A stretch of DNA of 64,000 nt from Pannonibacter tanglangensis (GTDB lineage Bacteria > Pseudomonadota > Alphaproteobacteria > Rhizobiales > Stappiaceae), in assembly GCF_009915685.1 (NCBI RefSeq), contig NZ_JAABLP010000002.1. The stretch is one strand, 5' to 3'. Below, in pieces: positions 15,627 to 23,471 of this stretch. A model generated the notes under the pieces. The model searched no databases, was not told where the DNA came from, and was given only the letters and a program-made list of their open reading frames with translations. Made by a program: the position numbers and the translations under genes. Position 1 is the stretch's first letter, and every line of letters begins with the position of its first letter.

Positions 15627-16695
15627 CCAGCTGGCGCGAAACCGCGTCGCCACCCTGCTTGCCATCCTGGCTGGCCTCTTCCTTGTGATCGGGATCGTGT
15701 CGCCGGACTATCTCTCGGCCACGACCTTCTCGCTCATCCTGTCCAGCAGCCTCGTGCTTCTGCTCGTCTCGATCGGCACGATGGTCGTGATCCTGACGCG
15801 CAACATCGACGTCTCGACCGGATCGATCCTCGGCCTCAGCGCGGCGGTGCTGGGCCTGTCGCTGGATGCGGGCGTGGCGCTGCCTGTCGCCATCGTGCTG
15901 TGCATTGCGACCGGCGTGCTTGCCGGCGCGTTCAACGGGTTCCTCGTTGCCATTCTCGGCATTCCCTCCATTGTCGCGACACTCGGCACGCTCGGGCTGT
16001 TCCGCGGCCTGATGCTGGTCCTGACCGGCGGCAAGTGGATCGAGGACCTGCCGCAGGGGCTGAAGCTGCTGGCGGCCGATCTCGGCTTCGGGTTTTCGGT
16101 CGCAGGGCTCTGCGTGCTCGCCGTGGCGGCTGCCGCCTGGGGGGTCCTGACCTTCACCCGGTTCGGACGCTATTTCTATGCGGTCGGCGACAATCAGGCT
16201 GCCGCGCATCACCTTGGCGTGCCCGTGCGGCTGGTGCAGTTCCTGTCCTTTGTGGTTGCGGGAGCCTGTGCGGCGCTGGCGGGACTGGTGTTTGCGGCGC
16301 AGATCGGCTTCATCCCGAACCAGGCCGGCAATGGCATCGAGCTGAAGGCCATCGCGGTCAATGTGCTCGGCGGCGTCAGCCTTCTGGGGGGAACCGGGTC
16401 CGTCGTCGGTGTCTTTGCCGCGGTGATCTTCATCACCTCCATCGACAGCGCCCTCGTCTTCCTGAAGATCCCGGCCTACTGGAACGACTTCATCGCCGGT
16501 GCGCTGCTCCTCGTCGTGCTCCTGCTCGATGGCCGCATCCGCATGGTGATCGACCGGCGGATCCGCGCCCGCCGCTACGCCGTCCCTGAAAGGCATCCGG
16601 TTCACGCGCAGTCGTCGGCCCAGTCTTCGGGCCAGTCTTCGGCCCAGTCATTGGCGCAGTCCGGAGTCGATACGGCCGTGGAGGCACGGCCATGA
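15619..16695 (+). CDS. lsrC: LsrC, AI-2 ABC importer permease
   Basis: 358 aa inner-membrane permease with about nine hydrophobic helices and the BPD_transp_2 signature region G-N-G-I-E-L-K-A-I-A-V-N-V-L-G-G-V-S-L-L-G-G-T-G. It pairs with LsrD to form the AI-2 channel. The start lies 8 bp inside lsrA and the stop overlaps the lsrD start. The C-terminus is odd: about 45 hydrophilic residues including Gln-Ser-Ser-Ala tetrads encoded by a 12-bp tandem repeat, not expected in the family. Confidence 0.88.
   Translation: MLDQLARNRVATLLAILAGLFLVIGIVSPDYLSATTFSLILSSSLVLLLVSIGTMVVILTRNIDVSTGSILGLSAAVLGLSLDAGVALPVAIVLCIATGVLAGAFNGFLVAILGIPSIVATLGTLGLFRGLMLVLTGGKWIEDLPQGLKLLAADLGFGFSVAGLCVLAVAAAAWGVLTFTRFGRYFYAVGDNQAAAHHLGVPVRLVQFLSFVVAGACAALAGLVFAAQIGFIPNQAGNGIELKAIAVNVLGGVSLLGGTGSVVGVFAAVIFITSIDSALVFLKIPAYWNDFIAGALLLVVLLLDGRIRMVIDRRIRARRYAVPERHPVHAQSSAQSSGQSSAQSLAQSGVDTAVEARP
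16609..16656 (+). repeat. Four in-frame 12-bp repeats at the 3' end of lsrC
   Basis: Units are CAGTCGTCGGCC, CAGTCTTCGGGC, CAGTCTTCGGCC and CAGTCATTGGCG, coding Q-S-S-A, Q-S-S-G, Q-S-S-A and Q-S-L-A. They keep the frame and lie beyond the last membrane helix, so they extend a flexible cytoplasmic tail. Confidence 0.85.
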
Positions 16696-17690
16696 AGAAG
16701 CTCGTCTTCCGCTGGGAAAGCGCGCTGCTGGCCATGCTGGTGCTTGAGCTTGCCGTGTTCGGCCTGATCAACCCGCGCTTCCTCAATCCGGCCAACCTCA
16801 TCTATGGCACGTCCGACTTCGTGCAGATCGGCATCGTCGCGCTGCCGCTGACGCTGGTGATCATCGCGGGCGGGATCGACGTGTCCTTTGCCTCGGTGAT
16901 CGGGCTGGCGGCGATTGTCTTCGGTGTTGCCAATTTCTTCGGCGTGCCGCTGCCGCTTGCCATTGGCCTGGCGCTTGGCGTTGGTGCGCTCTGCGGCGCC
17001 TTCAACGCCGCCATCATCCATCTGTCGAAGATCCAGCCGCTCGTCGTGACGCTCGGCAGTCTCTACCTGTTCCAGGGCACCGCGACCGTTGTGTCGGGCC
17101 TGGTTGGCGCTGGCGGCTACGAGGGCATCGGCAACTTCCCCGAGGCCTTCAACGCCTTCGGCTATGCCGAGGTCGCCGGTCTTCCGGCCTCGCTGGTCCT
17201 GTTTCTGGGGCTGGCCGGTCTCCTGATCGTGCTGCTGCATTTCACAAGGTTCGGCCGTTCGGTGTTCCTGTGCGGACAGTCGGACAAGGCGGCCCGCTTT
17301 GCCGGCATCGCGGTGACCCGGGTGCAGAGCCTGACCTATGTGGCAATCGGCGCCTGCGCGGCCGTCGCGGGGCTGGTGATGTCGGCCTATTTCGGCTCGG
17401 CCCGCGTTGATCTCGGCGCACAGACGCTGCTGCCGGCGGTCACGGCGGCCGTGCTCGGCGGGGCATCCATCTACGGCGGGCGTGGCTCGATCATCGGCAC
17501 GCTGCTCGCAACCTTCGTCATTGGCTACTTCCAGCAGGGACTGCAGGCCATTGGCGTTCCAAGCCAGATTTCCAGCGCACTTTCGGGAGGGTTGCTGGTC
17601 ATGGCGGTCGCACTGCGCCACGCAAGCACAGTGCTGACCGATGTCATTGCCGTCGCCAGGCAGAGCAAGGCCCGGCTGGCGGTCAAATAA
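16692..17690 (+). CDS. lsrD: LsrD, AI-2 ABC importer permease
   Basis: 332 aa, the second permease, hydrophobic throughout. The conserved loop is L-L-P-A-V-T-A-A-V-L-G-G-A-S-I-Y-G-G-R-G-S, and the N-terminal half has I-A-G-G-I-D-V-S-F-A-S-V-I-G-L. ATG overlaps the lsrC stop (ATGA). It is followed after 14 bp by lsrB, preceded by an AAGGAGGAGG ribosome site that suggests strong translation of the binding protein. Confidence 0.9.
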   Translation: MKKLVFRWESALLAMLVLELAVFGLINPRFLNPANLIYGTSDFVQIGIVALPLTLVIIAGGIDVSFASVIGLAAIVFGVANFFGVPLPLAIGLALGVGALCGAFNAAIIHLSKIQPLVVTLGSLYLFQGTATVVSGLVGAGGYEGIGNFPEAFNAFGYAEVAGLPASLVLFLGLAGLLIVLLHFTRFGRSVFLCGQSDKAARFAGIAVTRVQSLTYVAIGACAAVAGLVMSAYFGSARVDLGAQTLLPAVTAAVLGGASIYGGRGSIIGTLLATFVIGYFQQGLQAIGVPSQISSALSGGLLVMAVALRHASTVLTDVIAVARQSKARLAVK

Positions 17691-17704
17691 GGAGGAGGAA
17701 TACC

Positions 17705-18736
17705 ATGCGCACACGAGTTCTGAGCCTTGGCACGATGGCGGCCACGCTTCTGGCCAGCACCATGCTGATTGCCGGCGCAGCGAAGGCCGACAGCCAGATC
17801 GCCTTCATTCCGAAGCTGGTCGGCGTCGGCTTCTTCACCTCCGGCGGCGCCGGCGCGGTCAAGGCAGGCGAGGAGATCGGCACCAAGGTGACCTATGACG
17901 GGCCGACCGAGCCGAGCGTGTCCGGCCAGGTGCAGTTCATCAACAATTACGTCAACCAGGGCTACAAGGCGCTGATCGTGTCGTCGGTCTCGCCGGACGG
18001 CCTGTGCCCGGCGCTGAAGCGGGCCATGGACCGCGGCGTGCTGGTGATGACCTGGGACAGCGACGTGAACCCGGAATGCCGCAGCTACTACATCAACCAG
18101 GGCACGCCGGACCAGCTGGGCGGCCTCCTGGTCGACATGGCGGCAGAAGGCGTGACCAAGGAGAAGGCCAAGGTCGCCTTCTTCTATTCCAGCCCGACCG
18201 TGACCGACCAGAACGCCTGGGCGGAAGCGGCCAAGGCCAAGATCGCCAAGGAGCATCCGGGCTGGGAAATCGTCACGACGCAGTATGGCTACAATGACGC
18301 GCAGAAGTCGCTGCAGACGGCCGAGAGCATCCTGCAGGCCTATCCGGACCTTGACGCGATCATCGCGCCCGACGCCAACGCCCTGCCGGCGGCAGCCCAG
18401 GCCGCGGAGAACCTGAAGCGCGCCGAGGGCGTCACCATCGTCGGCTTCTCGACGCCGAACGTCATGCGCCCCTACATCGAACGCGGCACGATCCAGCGCT
18501 TCGGCCTGTGGGACGTGACCCAGCAGGGCAAGATCTCGGTCTATGTCGCCGATCACGTTCTCAAGAACGGGCCGATGAAGGTGGGCGACAAGCTGGACAT
18601 TCCGGGCGTCGGCACGGTCGAGGTCTCTGCCAACAAGGTGCAGGGCTACGACTACGAGGCGGATGGCAACGGCATCATCCTGCTGCCGGAGCGCACCGTG
18701 TTCACCAAGGACAACATCGACAAGTTCGACTTCTGA
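17705..18736 (+). CDS. lsrB: LsrB, periplasmic AI-2 binding protein
   Basis: 343 aa with a signal peptide ending G-A-A-K-A-D. The match to Salmonella/E. coli LsrB is very close. All residues known to touch R-THMF can be found: Lys in I-P-K-L-V-G-V-G, Asp in T-W-D-S-D, Asp-Gln in T-V-T-D-Q-N, and Pro and Ala in A-P-D-A-N-A-L-P-A. It should therefore be a true AI-2 receptor and not a related ribose-type binder. It is the last importer gene and is followed by a strong hairpin terminator. Confidence 0.96.
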   Translation: MRTRVLSLGTMAATLLASTMLIAGAAKADSQIAFIPKLVGVGFFTSGGAGAVKAGEEIGTKVTYDGPTEPSVSGQVQFINNYVNQGYKALIVSSVSPDGLCPALKRAMDRGVLVMTWDSDVNPECRSYYINQGTPDQLGGLLVDMAAEGVTKEKAKVAFFYSSPTVTDQNAWAEAAKAKIAKEHPGWEIVTTQYGYNDAQKSLQTAESILQAYPDLDAIIAPDANALPAAAQAAENLKRAEGVTIVGFSTPNVMRPYIERGTIQRFGLWDVTQQGKISVYVADHVLKNGPMKVGDKLDIPGVGTVEVSANKVQGYDYEADGNGIILLPERTVFTKDNIDKFDF

Positions 18737-18748
18737 TCACCCTTCCTG

Positions 18749-18778
18749 CGGCAGGCGGCGCGCGCTGCCTGCCGTTTT
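18749..18778 (+). terminator. Intrinsic terminator or attenuator after lsrB
   Basis: CGGCAGGC (18749-18756) pairs with GCCTGCCG (18767-18774), followed by TTTT and then CTGTTT. It lies between lsrB and the aldolase, so the aldolase is either expressed by readthrough or from an unseen promoter. Confidence 0.7.
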
Positions 18779-18800
18779 CTGTTTGCACTGGGACATGCCG

Positions 18801-20054
18801 ATGAAAAGCCGCTGGAATGACGCTGACGCGAAGATGTTTGTTGACGAGGCCCTGGCCGCCGGACAGGACGCGGAGCTGGGGCTCCGGGTCTATTCCTCGC
18901 GGCTCATCGGCAGTGATCCGGACCTCGTGCTGCACGGCGGCGGCAACACCTCCGTCAAGGTGACGGATGCGTCGGGCGAGCGGCTCATGCACATCAAGGG
19001 CAGCGGCTGGGACCTTGATTCCATTGCCGCTCCCGGTCTGCCGGCGGTTCGCCTCGATCCGCTGCTGGCCGCGCGCGCGGGGCCGAAACTGTCGGACCCC
19101 GAAATGGTGGCGCTGCTTCGGGCGAACCTTCTGGAGGCGAGCGCGCCGAACCCCTCGGTCGAGGCGCTGCTGCATGCCTTCCTGCCCTTCGCCCATGTGG
19201 ACCACACCCATGCGACCGCCATCCTGGCGCTGGCCGACCAGCCCGACATGCGTGCGACGGTTGCCGCGGTCTATGGCCGGCGGCTTGCCTATGTTCCCTA
19301 TGTGATGCCGGGCTTCGACCTTTCCATCGAGGCCGACCGGATCTACCGCGAGGCTCCGGACTGCGAGGGGCTGTGGCTGGAGAACCATGGCCTCTTCACC
19401 TTCGCCGATGACGCGCGCCAGTCCTATGAGCTGATGATCGAGTTCATCTCGATGGCCGAGGCGGAACTGGCGCGCAAGGGCGTGGCGCTGACCGGTCCGC
19501 AGGCAAGCGACGGCCCTTGCGATGCGGCCCTGGCCGCCCGGATCGAGGCGACGCTGCAGTCGGCGGCAGGATCGCCCTTCGCAAAGGGCGTCGCGCTTGA
19601 TTACCGCTCGACACCGGCCATTCGCGCCTATGCGTCGCGGCCGGATGTGGAGGCGCTCAGCCTCAGGGGCACCGTGACGCCGGATCACGTCATCCGCATC
19701 AAGCCCTGGCCGCTGGTCCTGGAGCGCGGTGCGAGCGACGCGGACATTGCCGCCGGACTTGCCGCCTATGCCCGCCGCTACCAGGACTATTTCGAGCGCA
19801 ACGCGGCGAAGGCGGCCGAGCCCAAGACCATGCTCGACGCGTTTCCGCGCGTGATCCTGGTGCGCGGCGAGGGCCTGTTCGCCCTCGGCGCCAATGCCAA
19901 GGCGGCGCGGATCGGCGGCGATCTCTGCGAACAGATGGCCCGCGTCATCACCGCTGCCGAGGCCTATGGCACCTTCACGCCGATCAGCGAGGCCGACCTC
20001 TTCGACATGGAATACTGGACGCTGGAGCAGGCGAAGCTGAAGGTGGCCAACTGA
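18801..20054 (+). CDS. Class II aldolase/adducin-family protein linked to the lsr operon
   Basis: About 417 aa. The aldolase core is clear: L-H-G-G-G-N-T-S-V-K, H-I-K-G-S-G, the metal-binding F-A-H-V-D-H-T-H-A-T, and W-L-E-N-H-G-L-F-T-F. It resembles the aldolase half of RhaD-type bifunctional rhamnulose-phosphate aldolase/dehydrogenases, but the C-terminal dehydrogenase half is absent. It follows lsrB in the same direction, across a terminator. lsrF, the thiolase that finishes P-HPD breakdown in enterics, is not in the window, so this enzyme may take that role or process a different product. The start is ATG 18801, or 18795 two codons earlier. The substrate is not known. Confidence 0.78.
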   Translation: MKSRWNDADAKMFVDEALAAGQDAELGLRVYSSRLIGSDPDLVLHGGGNTSVKVTDASGERLMHIKGSGWDLDSIAAPGLPAVRLDPLLAARAGPKLSDPEMVALLRANLLEASAPNPSVEALLHAFLPFAHVDHTHATAILALADQPDMRATVAAVYGRRLAYVPYVMPGFDLSIEADRIYREAPDCEGLWLENHGLFTFADDARQSYELMIEFISMAEAELARKGVALTGPQASDGPCDAALAARIEATLQSAAGSPFAKGVALDYRSTPAIRAYASRPDVEALSLRGTVTPDHVIRIKPWPLVLERGASDADIAAGLAAYARRYQDYFERNAAKAAEPKTMLDAFPRVILVRGEGLFALGANAKAARIGGDLCEQMARVITAAEAYGTFTPISEADLFDMEYWTLEQAKLKVAN

Positions 20055-20145
20055 GAGAGCCAGACATCCAAGTCTCGTCGCCGCAACGTGACCCGGTCAA
20101 GCGGACGCGGTGCGGTGACAGGTTGGCGTGGTGGAGAGGGGTGTC

Positions 20146-21348
20146 CTACCGCTTTACGATCTGCTGCGTGGACCGGTCATATCGGTACAAATGAAGCTGC
20201 CCGTCCTTGATCAGCTGGGCGGCCTTGGACACATGATCCGGCAGAACGTAAAACCACTCCCTGGGGCTGATCCGCTTGCCGAAGCGGTCGATGATGAAGA
20301 GCTGCGCGGGTCTGGCCTCGTCAAAAAAACGGTGCAGCAGGTTCTCGACCTTCGCGCGTGACAGGTTCTGCAGGTCGTACGTCGCGACAATCTCGACCGG
20401 GGCCAGCAGGAATGTCGGGTCATTGCGGGCATCGGCCACCCGGCGGCGGACGTCCTGCGATGTCACGCCGATCTTGTGCAGAATGTCGCGCTGGGACTTG
20501 ATCGAGGGATCTTCGGACAGACTGCGTGCAACATAGATTGTTCCTGACAGGGCGGTCTTGTCCGTCTCCCAATCCGGGTCAAGCGGCCCCAGGCCCAGGC
20601 GTTGGACAACGCGTGCAGTCTTGTCATCATTCAGGGATTTCCGGAACGATGACATGAGTGGATCGCTCTCGGTTCCATTCGAGAAGATGATCCGCAGGCG
20701 ATGATCGCGTGCACCTCCGCGCTGGGTGCTCTCGCTCTTCTCTGCGATATAGGCCAGCAATCCGTTGCGGATAAAGAAGTCACCCTCACAGGGTTCGATG
20801 ATCGCCCATTTTTCGATCAGGCTTGCCTCCCGCGCTCCACTGTCGAGGGCTTGCTGCATCGTATCGAAAAGGCCCACGAACTGGTCGAAATCCCGGCATG
20901 GCACGAAGTCAGCGCGATGGTCCGGCAGCTGGCGCTCGGCGGCCGGCGTCACATGGCGGAGCTGGACGAGGTCGGGTTGAACGTCAAAATCGTCCTCGGC
21001 AAAGATGTCATCAAGCGAGGCCGGGATCTCGTCTTCGCTCGCCTCATCGCGCCAGGAAACGACGGCTTTGTCTTCGGCCAGGCTCAGGAGACCCAGCCTG
21101 TCGGCCTGGCGCAGGTCCTCGGTGGGGGCCTTGGCGAGGCTTTCCCAGATGGTGCCGAGGCGCATTTCTTCATGACTGGCCGCGTTCGGATCAGGAAGAC
21201 GGCCGTGGTGCTCGTAGAAGCGCGTGACGTCAGCGATGATCGGCAGGCTTGAATTGGCTGAGCCTGCGGCCTGGGGTTTGGTCTTGATGGCCAGCAGACC
21301 GAACTCGTCCGGTTCCGAGAAGATTTCCTCGAGTGTCAGGCGGGGCAT
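20146..21348 (-). CDS. T5orf172/GIY-YIG-type nuclease of the defence operon
   Basis: 400 aa. Residues about 265-375 hold a GIY-YIG-like module: G-T-I-Y-V-A-R, then H-K-I-G-V-T-S-Q-D-V-R-R-R, and K-V-E-N-L-L-H-R-F-F with a possible metal-binding Glu, which is the T5orf172/Mug113 pattern. The first 250 residues are acidic and not recognised. ATG overlaps the helicase stop (TGATG), so it is the last gene of a coupled four-gene operon. It probably supplies the cut for the methyltransferase-helicase system. No clear terminator follows in the 91 bp to the aldolase gene end. Confidence 0.75.
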   Translation of the reverse strand: MPRLTLEEIFSEPDEFGLLAIKTKPQAAGSANSSLPIIADVTRFYEHHGRLPDPNAASHEEMRLGTIWESLAKAPTEDLRQADRLGLLSLAEDKAVVSWRDEASEDEIPASLDDIFAEDDFDVQPDLVQLRHVTPAAERQLPDHRADFVPCRDFDQFVGLFDTMQQALDSGAREASLIEKWAIIEPCEGDFFIRNGLLAYIAEKSESTQRGGARDHRLRIIFSNGTESDPLMSSFRKSLNDDKTARVVQRLGLGPLDPDWETDKTALSGTIYVARSLSEDPSIKSQRDILHKIGVTSQDVRRRVADARNDPTFLLAPVEIVATYDLQNLSRAKVENLLHRFFDEARPAQLFIIDRFGKRISPREWFYVLPDHVSKAAQLIKDGQLHLYRYDRSTQQIVKR

Positions 21349-23471
21349 CAGGATCTTGCCTCCCGCATCGACTGCGCCTTGCGGTTCTTCAGCCAGGCAA
21401 GTCCTTCTGCCAGGCGTCTTTCGCGGTCGTCAGTGGCGTGCACATTCGGTTCGCGGCCTTCCTGTGCGCGGAAGCGCTTGATCCGGGGCCAAAGGGTGCG
21501 CGCCTCTTCCTCGGTCATCGGGACGCGCATGGCGACCATCGCGGACTGGACCTGGGACAGGAGCGGAGCGTCAAAGCTGCGCGAGGCGACCTCGAAACAT
21601 TCCTGGAAGGCGTTGACGCTGTCGATCAGGTCGATGTCCAGTTCGCGGACATTGATGAAGCGGCGAACCAGGGCGAGCAGCGTGTTGGGCGCTGACCTCT
21701 GATCGTCGTCTGCTTCGTCCGAAGCGGGACCTTCAGTGCCGCCGGATTGACCGGTAACGGGCGCGGTCTGATCCTTGCCGGCGAACGGGGCCGCAGCCTC
21801 ATGGAACCCGATCTCGGCCTCCTTGCGCGCGAGGGTCAAAAGGTTCATCCGGGCCGCGAGGTTCTGGCGAATGGCCTCTGCTTCGTCCGTGCTGAGATCC
21901 TCGTAGCGCTGCTCGATGATGTCCGCCAGCAGCAGCTGGGTCGCCACCTCCGGTACCGTGTCCGGAGCAACGAAGCGTGCATCGACGGCCTGGCAGGCCG
22001 TTGCCATCAGATCGGCCATGTCGTTTTCGCAAATCTGGCGTGACCGGTCGGTCGGCGGTTCCATCAGGCCCTTGATGCCGATGGTGATCGTGCCGTTGCC
22101 GTCATCGCTGATCGGTTCGCGGATGTCGCCGTCCTCACGGCGATAGAACCGGAAATTGGGTGCCAGGACCTGTTCCATGAGCAGGGACCCGGAGATGGCC
22201 TTTAGCATGTCGTTGACGGCGTCCTTGACGGCCGCGGTTTCGACGCCCGGTTCGGCAACGAGGTTGGTGAAGGTTGCCTTCGGCTTGCCTGGAGCATCCC
22301 GCGTGGCGCGGCCGATGATCTGGACGATTTCCGTCAGCGACGCCCGGTAGCCGATGGTCAGCGCGTGTTCGCACCAGACCCAGTCGAACCCCTCCTTGGC
22401 CATGCCGAGCGCGATGATGATGTCCACCTTGGCCCGGTCGGCCGCGTCATCGCGCTTGCCGTCGGGGCGGCGGATCTCGCGGGAGAGAGCGGCCTTGACG
22501 CCTTCGCGTCCCGGTCCGTCATTGACGAGGTCTGCGACCTTCAGCACGCGGCCGTCGAGCGTGCGGATGAGGTCAAAGCCGGTGCCATCCTCGACGCCGA
22601 TGTGGCGTCCGATGAGATCGAGAATTCGGCCGACCTCGTCGTTCTTCTCGCCGAAGGCCTCGGCCGACCCGCGATGGGGAATGTGGATGATCGTCTTCAG
22701 CTTCGTATCGAGCACGTCCGGCAGGCCGTTGATGTACTGGCCACGGTAGAAACTGTAGTTGACGCCAAGCGCCTTCAGGTGCTCGTAGCCCTCCAGCTGC
22801 TCGTAATAGGTATAGGTGATGGTGGTGAAGCGTGCCTCGTCTTCAGGCCGCAGCACCGGCACGGCATCACCGCGGAAATAGGAGCCGGTCATGGCCATGA
22901 CGTGGCTCTGGCCGCGCGCGATGATCTGGCGCAGGATTTCGCCGAGGCGGTTGTTGTCCGCAGCCGAGACGTGATGGAATTCGTCGATCGCAAGAAAGAC
23001 GCTGTCGAAGGCCGCAATCCCTTGCGCCCGCTCCACCGCCTCGAAGCCGAAGCGGAAGGTGGCGTGGGTGCAGACCAGGACGCGGGCATCGGACTGCATG
23101 AACTGCGAGAAGGCCTTCACCTTCTGCGCCGTCGATCCCTCCTCGGTGCCGGACAGGCACAGGTTCCAGCGGTCCTCCACCTGCCAGTCGGCGTCGAAGC
23201 CATAGCTTGTCAGGTCGGTCGAGCGGAAGGAGCCGCCGATCGAGGTTTCAGGGACGCAGACAATCGTCTTGGAGAGACCCTGATGGTTCAGCTTGTCCAG
23301 CGCCACGAACATCAGCGCGCGGCTTTTCCCGGCAGCAGGCGGCGCCTTCAGCAGCAGGAACTGGGCGCTGCGGGCGGCATAGGCACGGGCCTGCATGGGG
23401 CGCTGGCCGAGGGCGTTGGTTGCCTTGGATTGCCCCGTGCCGGAATAGCGGACATTGACCATCTCGACCAA
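21348..23471 (-). CDS. DEAD/DEAH-box (superfamily 2) helicase of the defence operon
   Basis: 707 aa. Motif I is A-P-P-A-A-G-K-S-R (about residue 45), motif II is A-I-D-E-F-H-H (about residue 162) and motif VI is Q-I-I-G-R-A-T-R (about residue 388), in the order of type I/III restriction helicases. No nuclease motif was found in it. The C-terminal 200 residues are acidic and unrecognised. It begins directly after the methyltransferase stop. A TTG at 23471 with AGGGAG is a good start; an ATG at 23462 is the alternative. It would translocate DNA between methyltransferase recognition and nuclease action. Confidence 0.82.
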   Translation of the reverse strand: MVEMVNVRYSGTGQSKATNALGQRPMQARAYAARSAQFLLLKAPPAAGKSRALMFVALDKLNHQGLSKTIVCVPETSIGGSFRSTDLTSYGFDADWQVEDRWNLCLSGTEEGSTAQKVKAFSQFMQSDARVLVCTHATFRFGFEAVERAQGIAAFDSVFLAIDEFHHVSAADNNRLGEILRQIIARGQSHVMAMTGSYFRGDAVPVLRPEDEARFTTITYTYYEQLEGYEHLKALGVNYSFYRGQYINGLPDVLDTKLKTIIHIPHRGSAEAFGEKNDEVGRILDLIGRHIGVEDGTGFDLIRTLDGRVLKVADLVNDGPGREGVKAALSREIRRPDGKRDDAADRAKVDIIIALGMAKEGFDWVWCEHALTIGYRASLTEIVQIIGRATRDAPGKPKATFTNLVAEPGVETAAVKDAVNDMLKAISGSLLMEQVLAPNFRFYRREDGDIREPISDDGNGTITIGIKGLMEPPTDRSRQICENDMADLMATACQAVDARFVAPDTVPEVATQLLLADIIEQRYEDLSTDEAEAIRQNLAARMNLLTLARKEAEIGFHEAAAPFAGKDQTAPVTGQSGGTEGPASDEADDDQRSAPNTLLALVRRFINVRELDIDLIDSVNAFQECFEVASRSFDAPLLSQVQSAMVAMRVPMTEEEARTLWPRIKRFRAQEGREPNVHATDDRERRLAEGLAWLKNRKAQSMREARS

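Noticed and set aside
18801..20054. Bifunctional RhaD-type aldolase/dehydrogenase
   Set aside because: Only the aldolase part is present; the frame closes where the dehydrogenase half would begin and no dehydrogenase gene follows.
20055..20145. Second attachment site matching the tRNA-Gln 3' end
   Set aside because: No stretch resembling the T-arm or acceptor end of the tRNA was found there.
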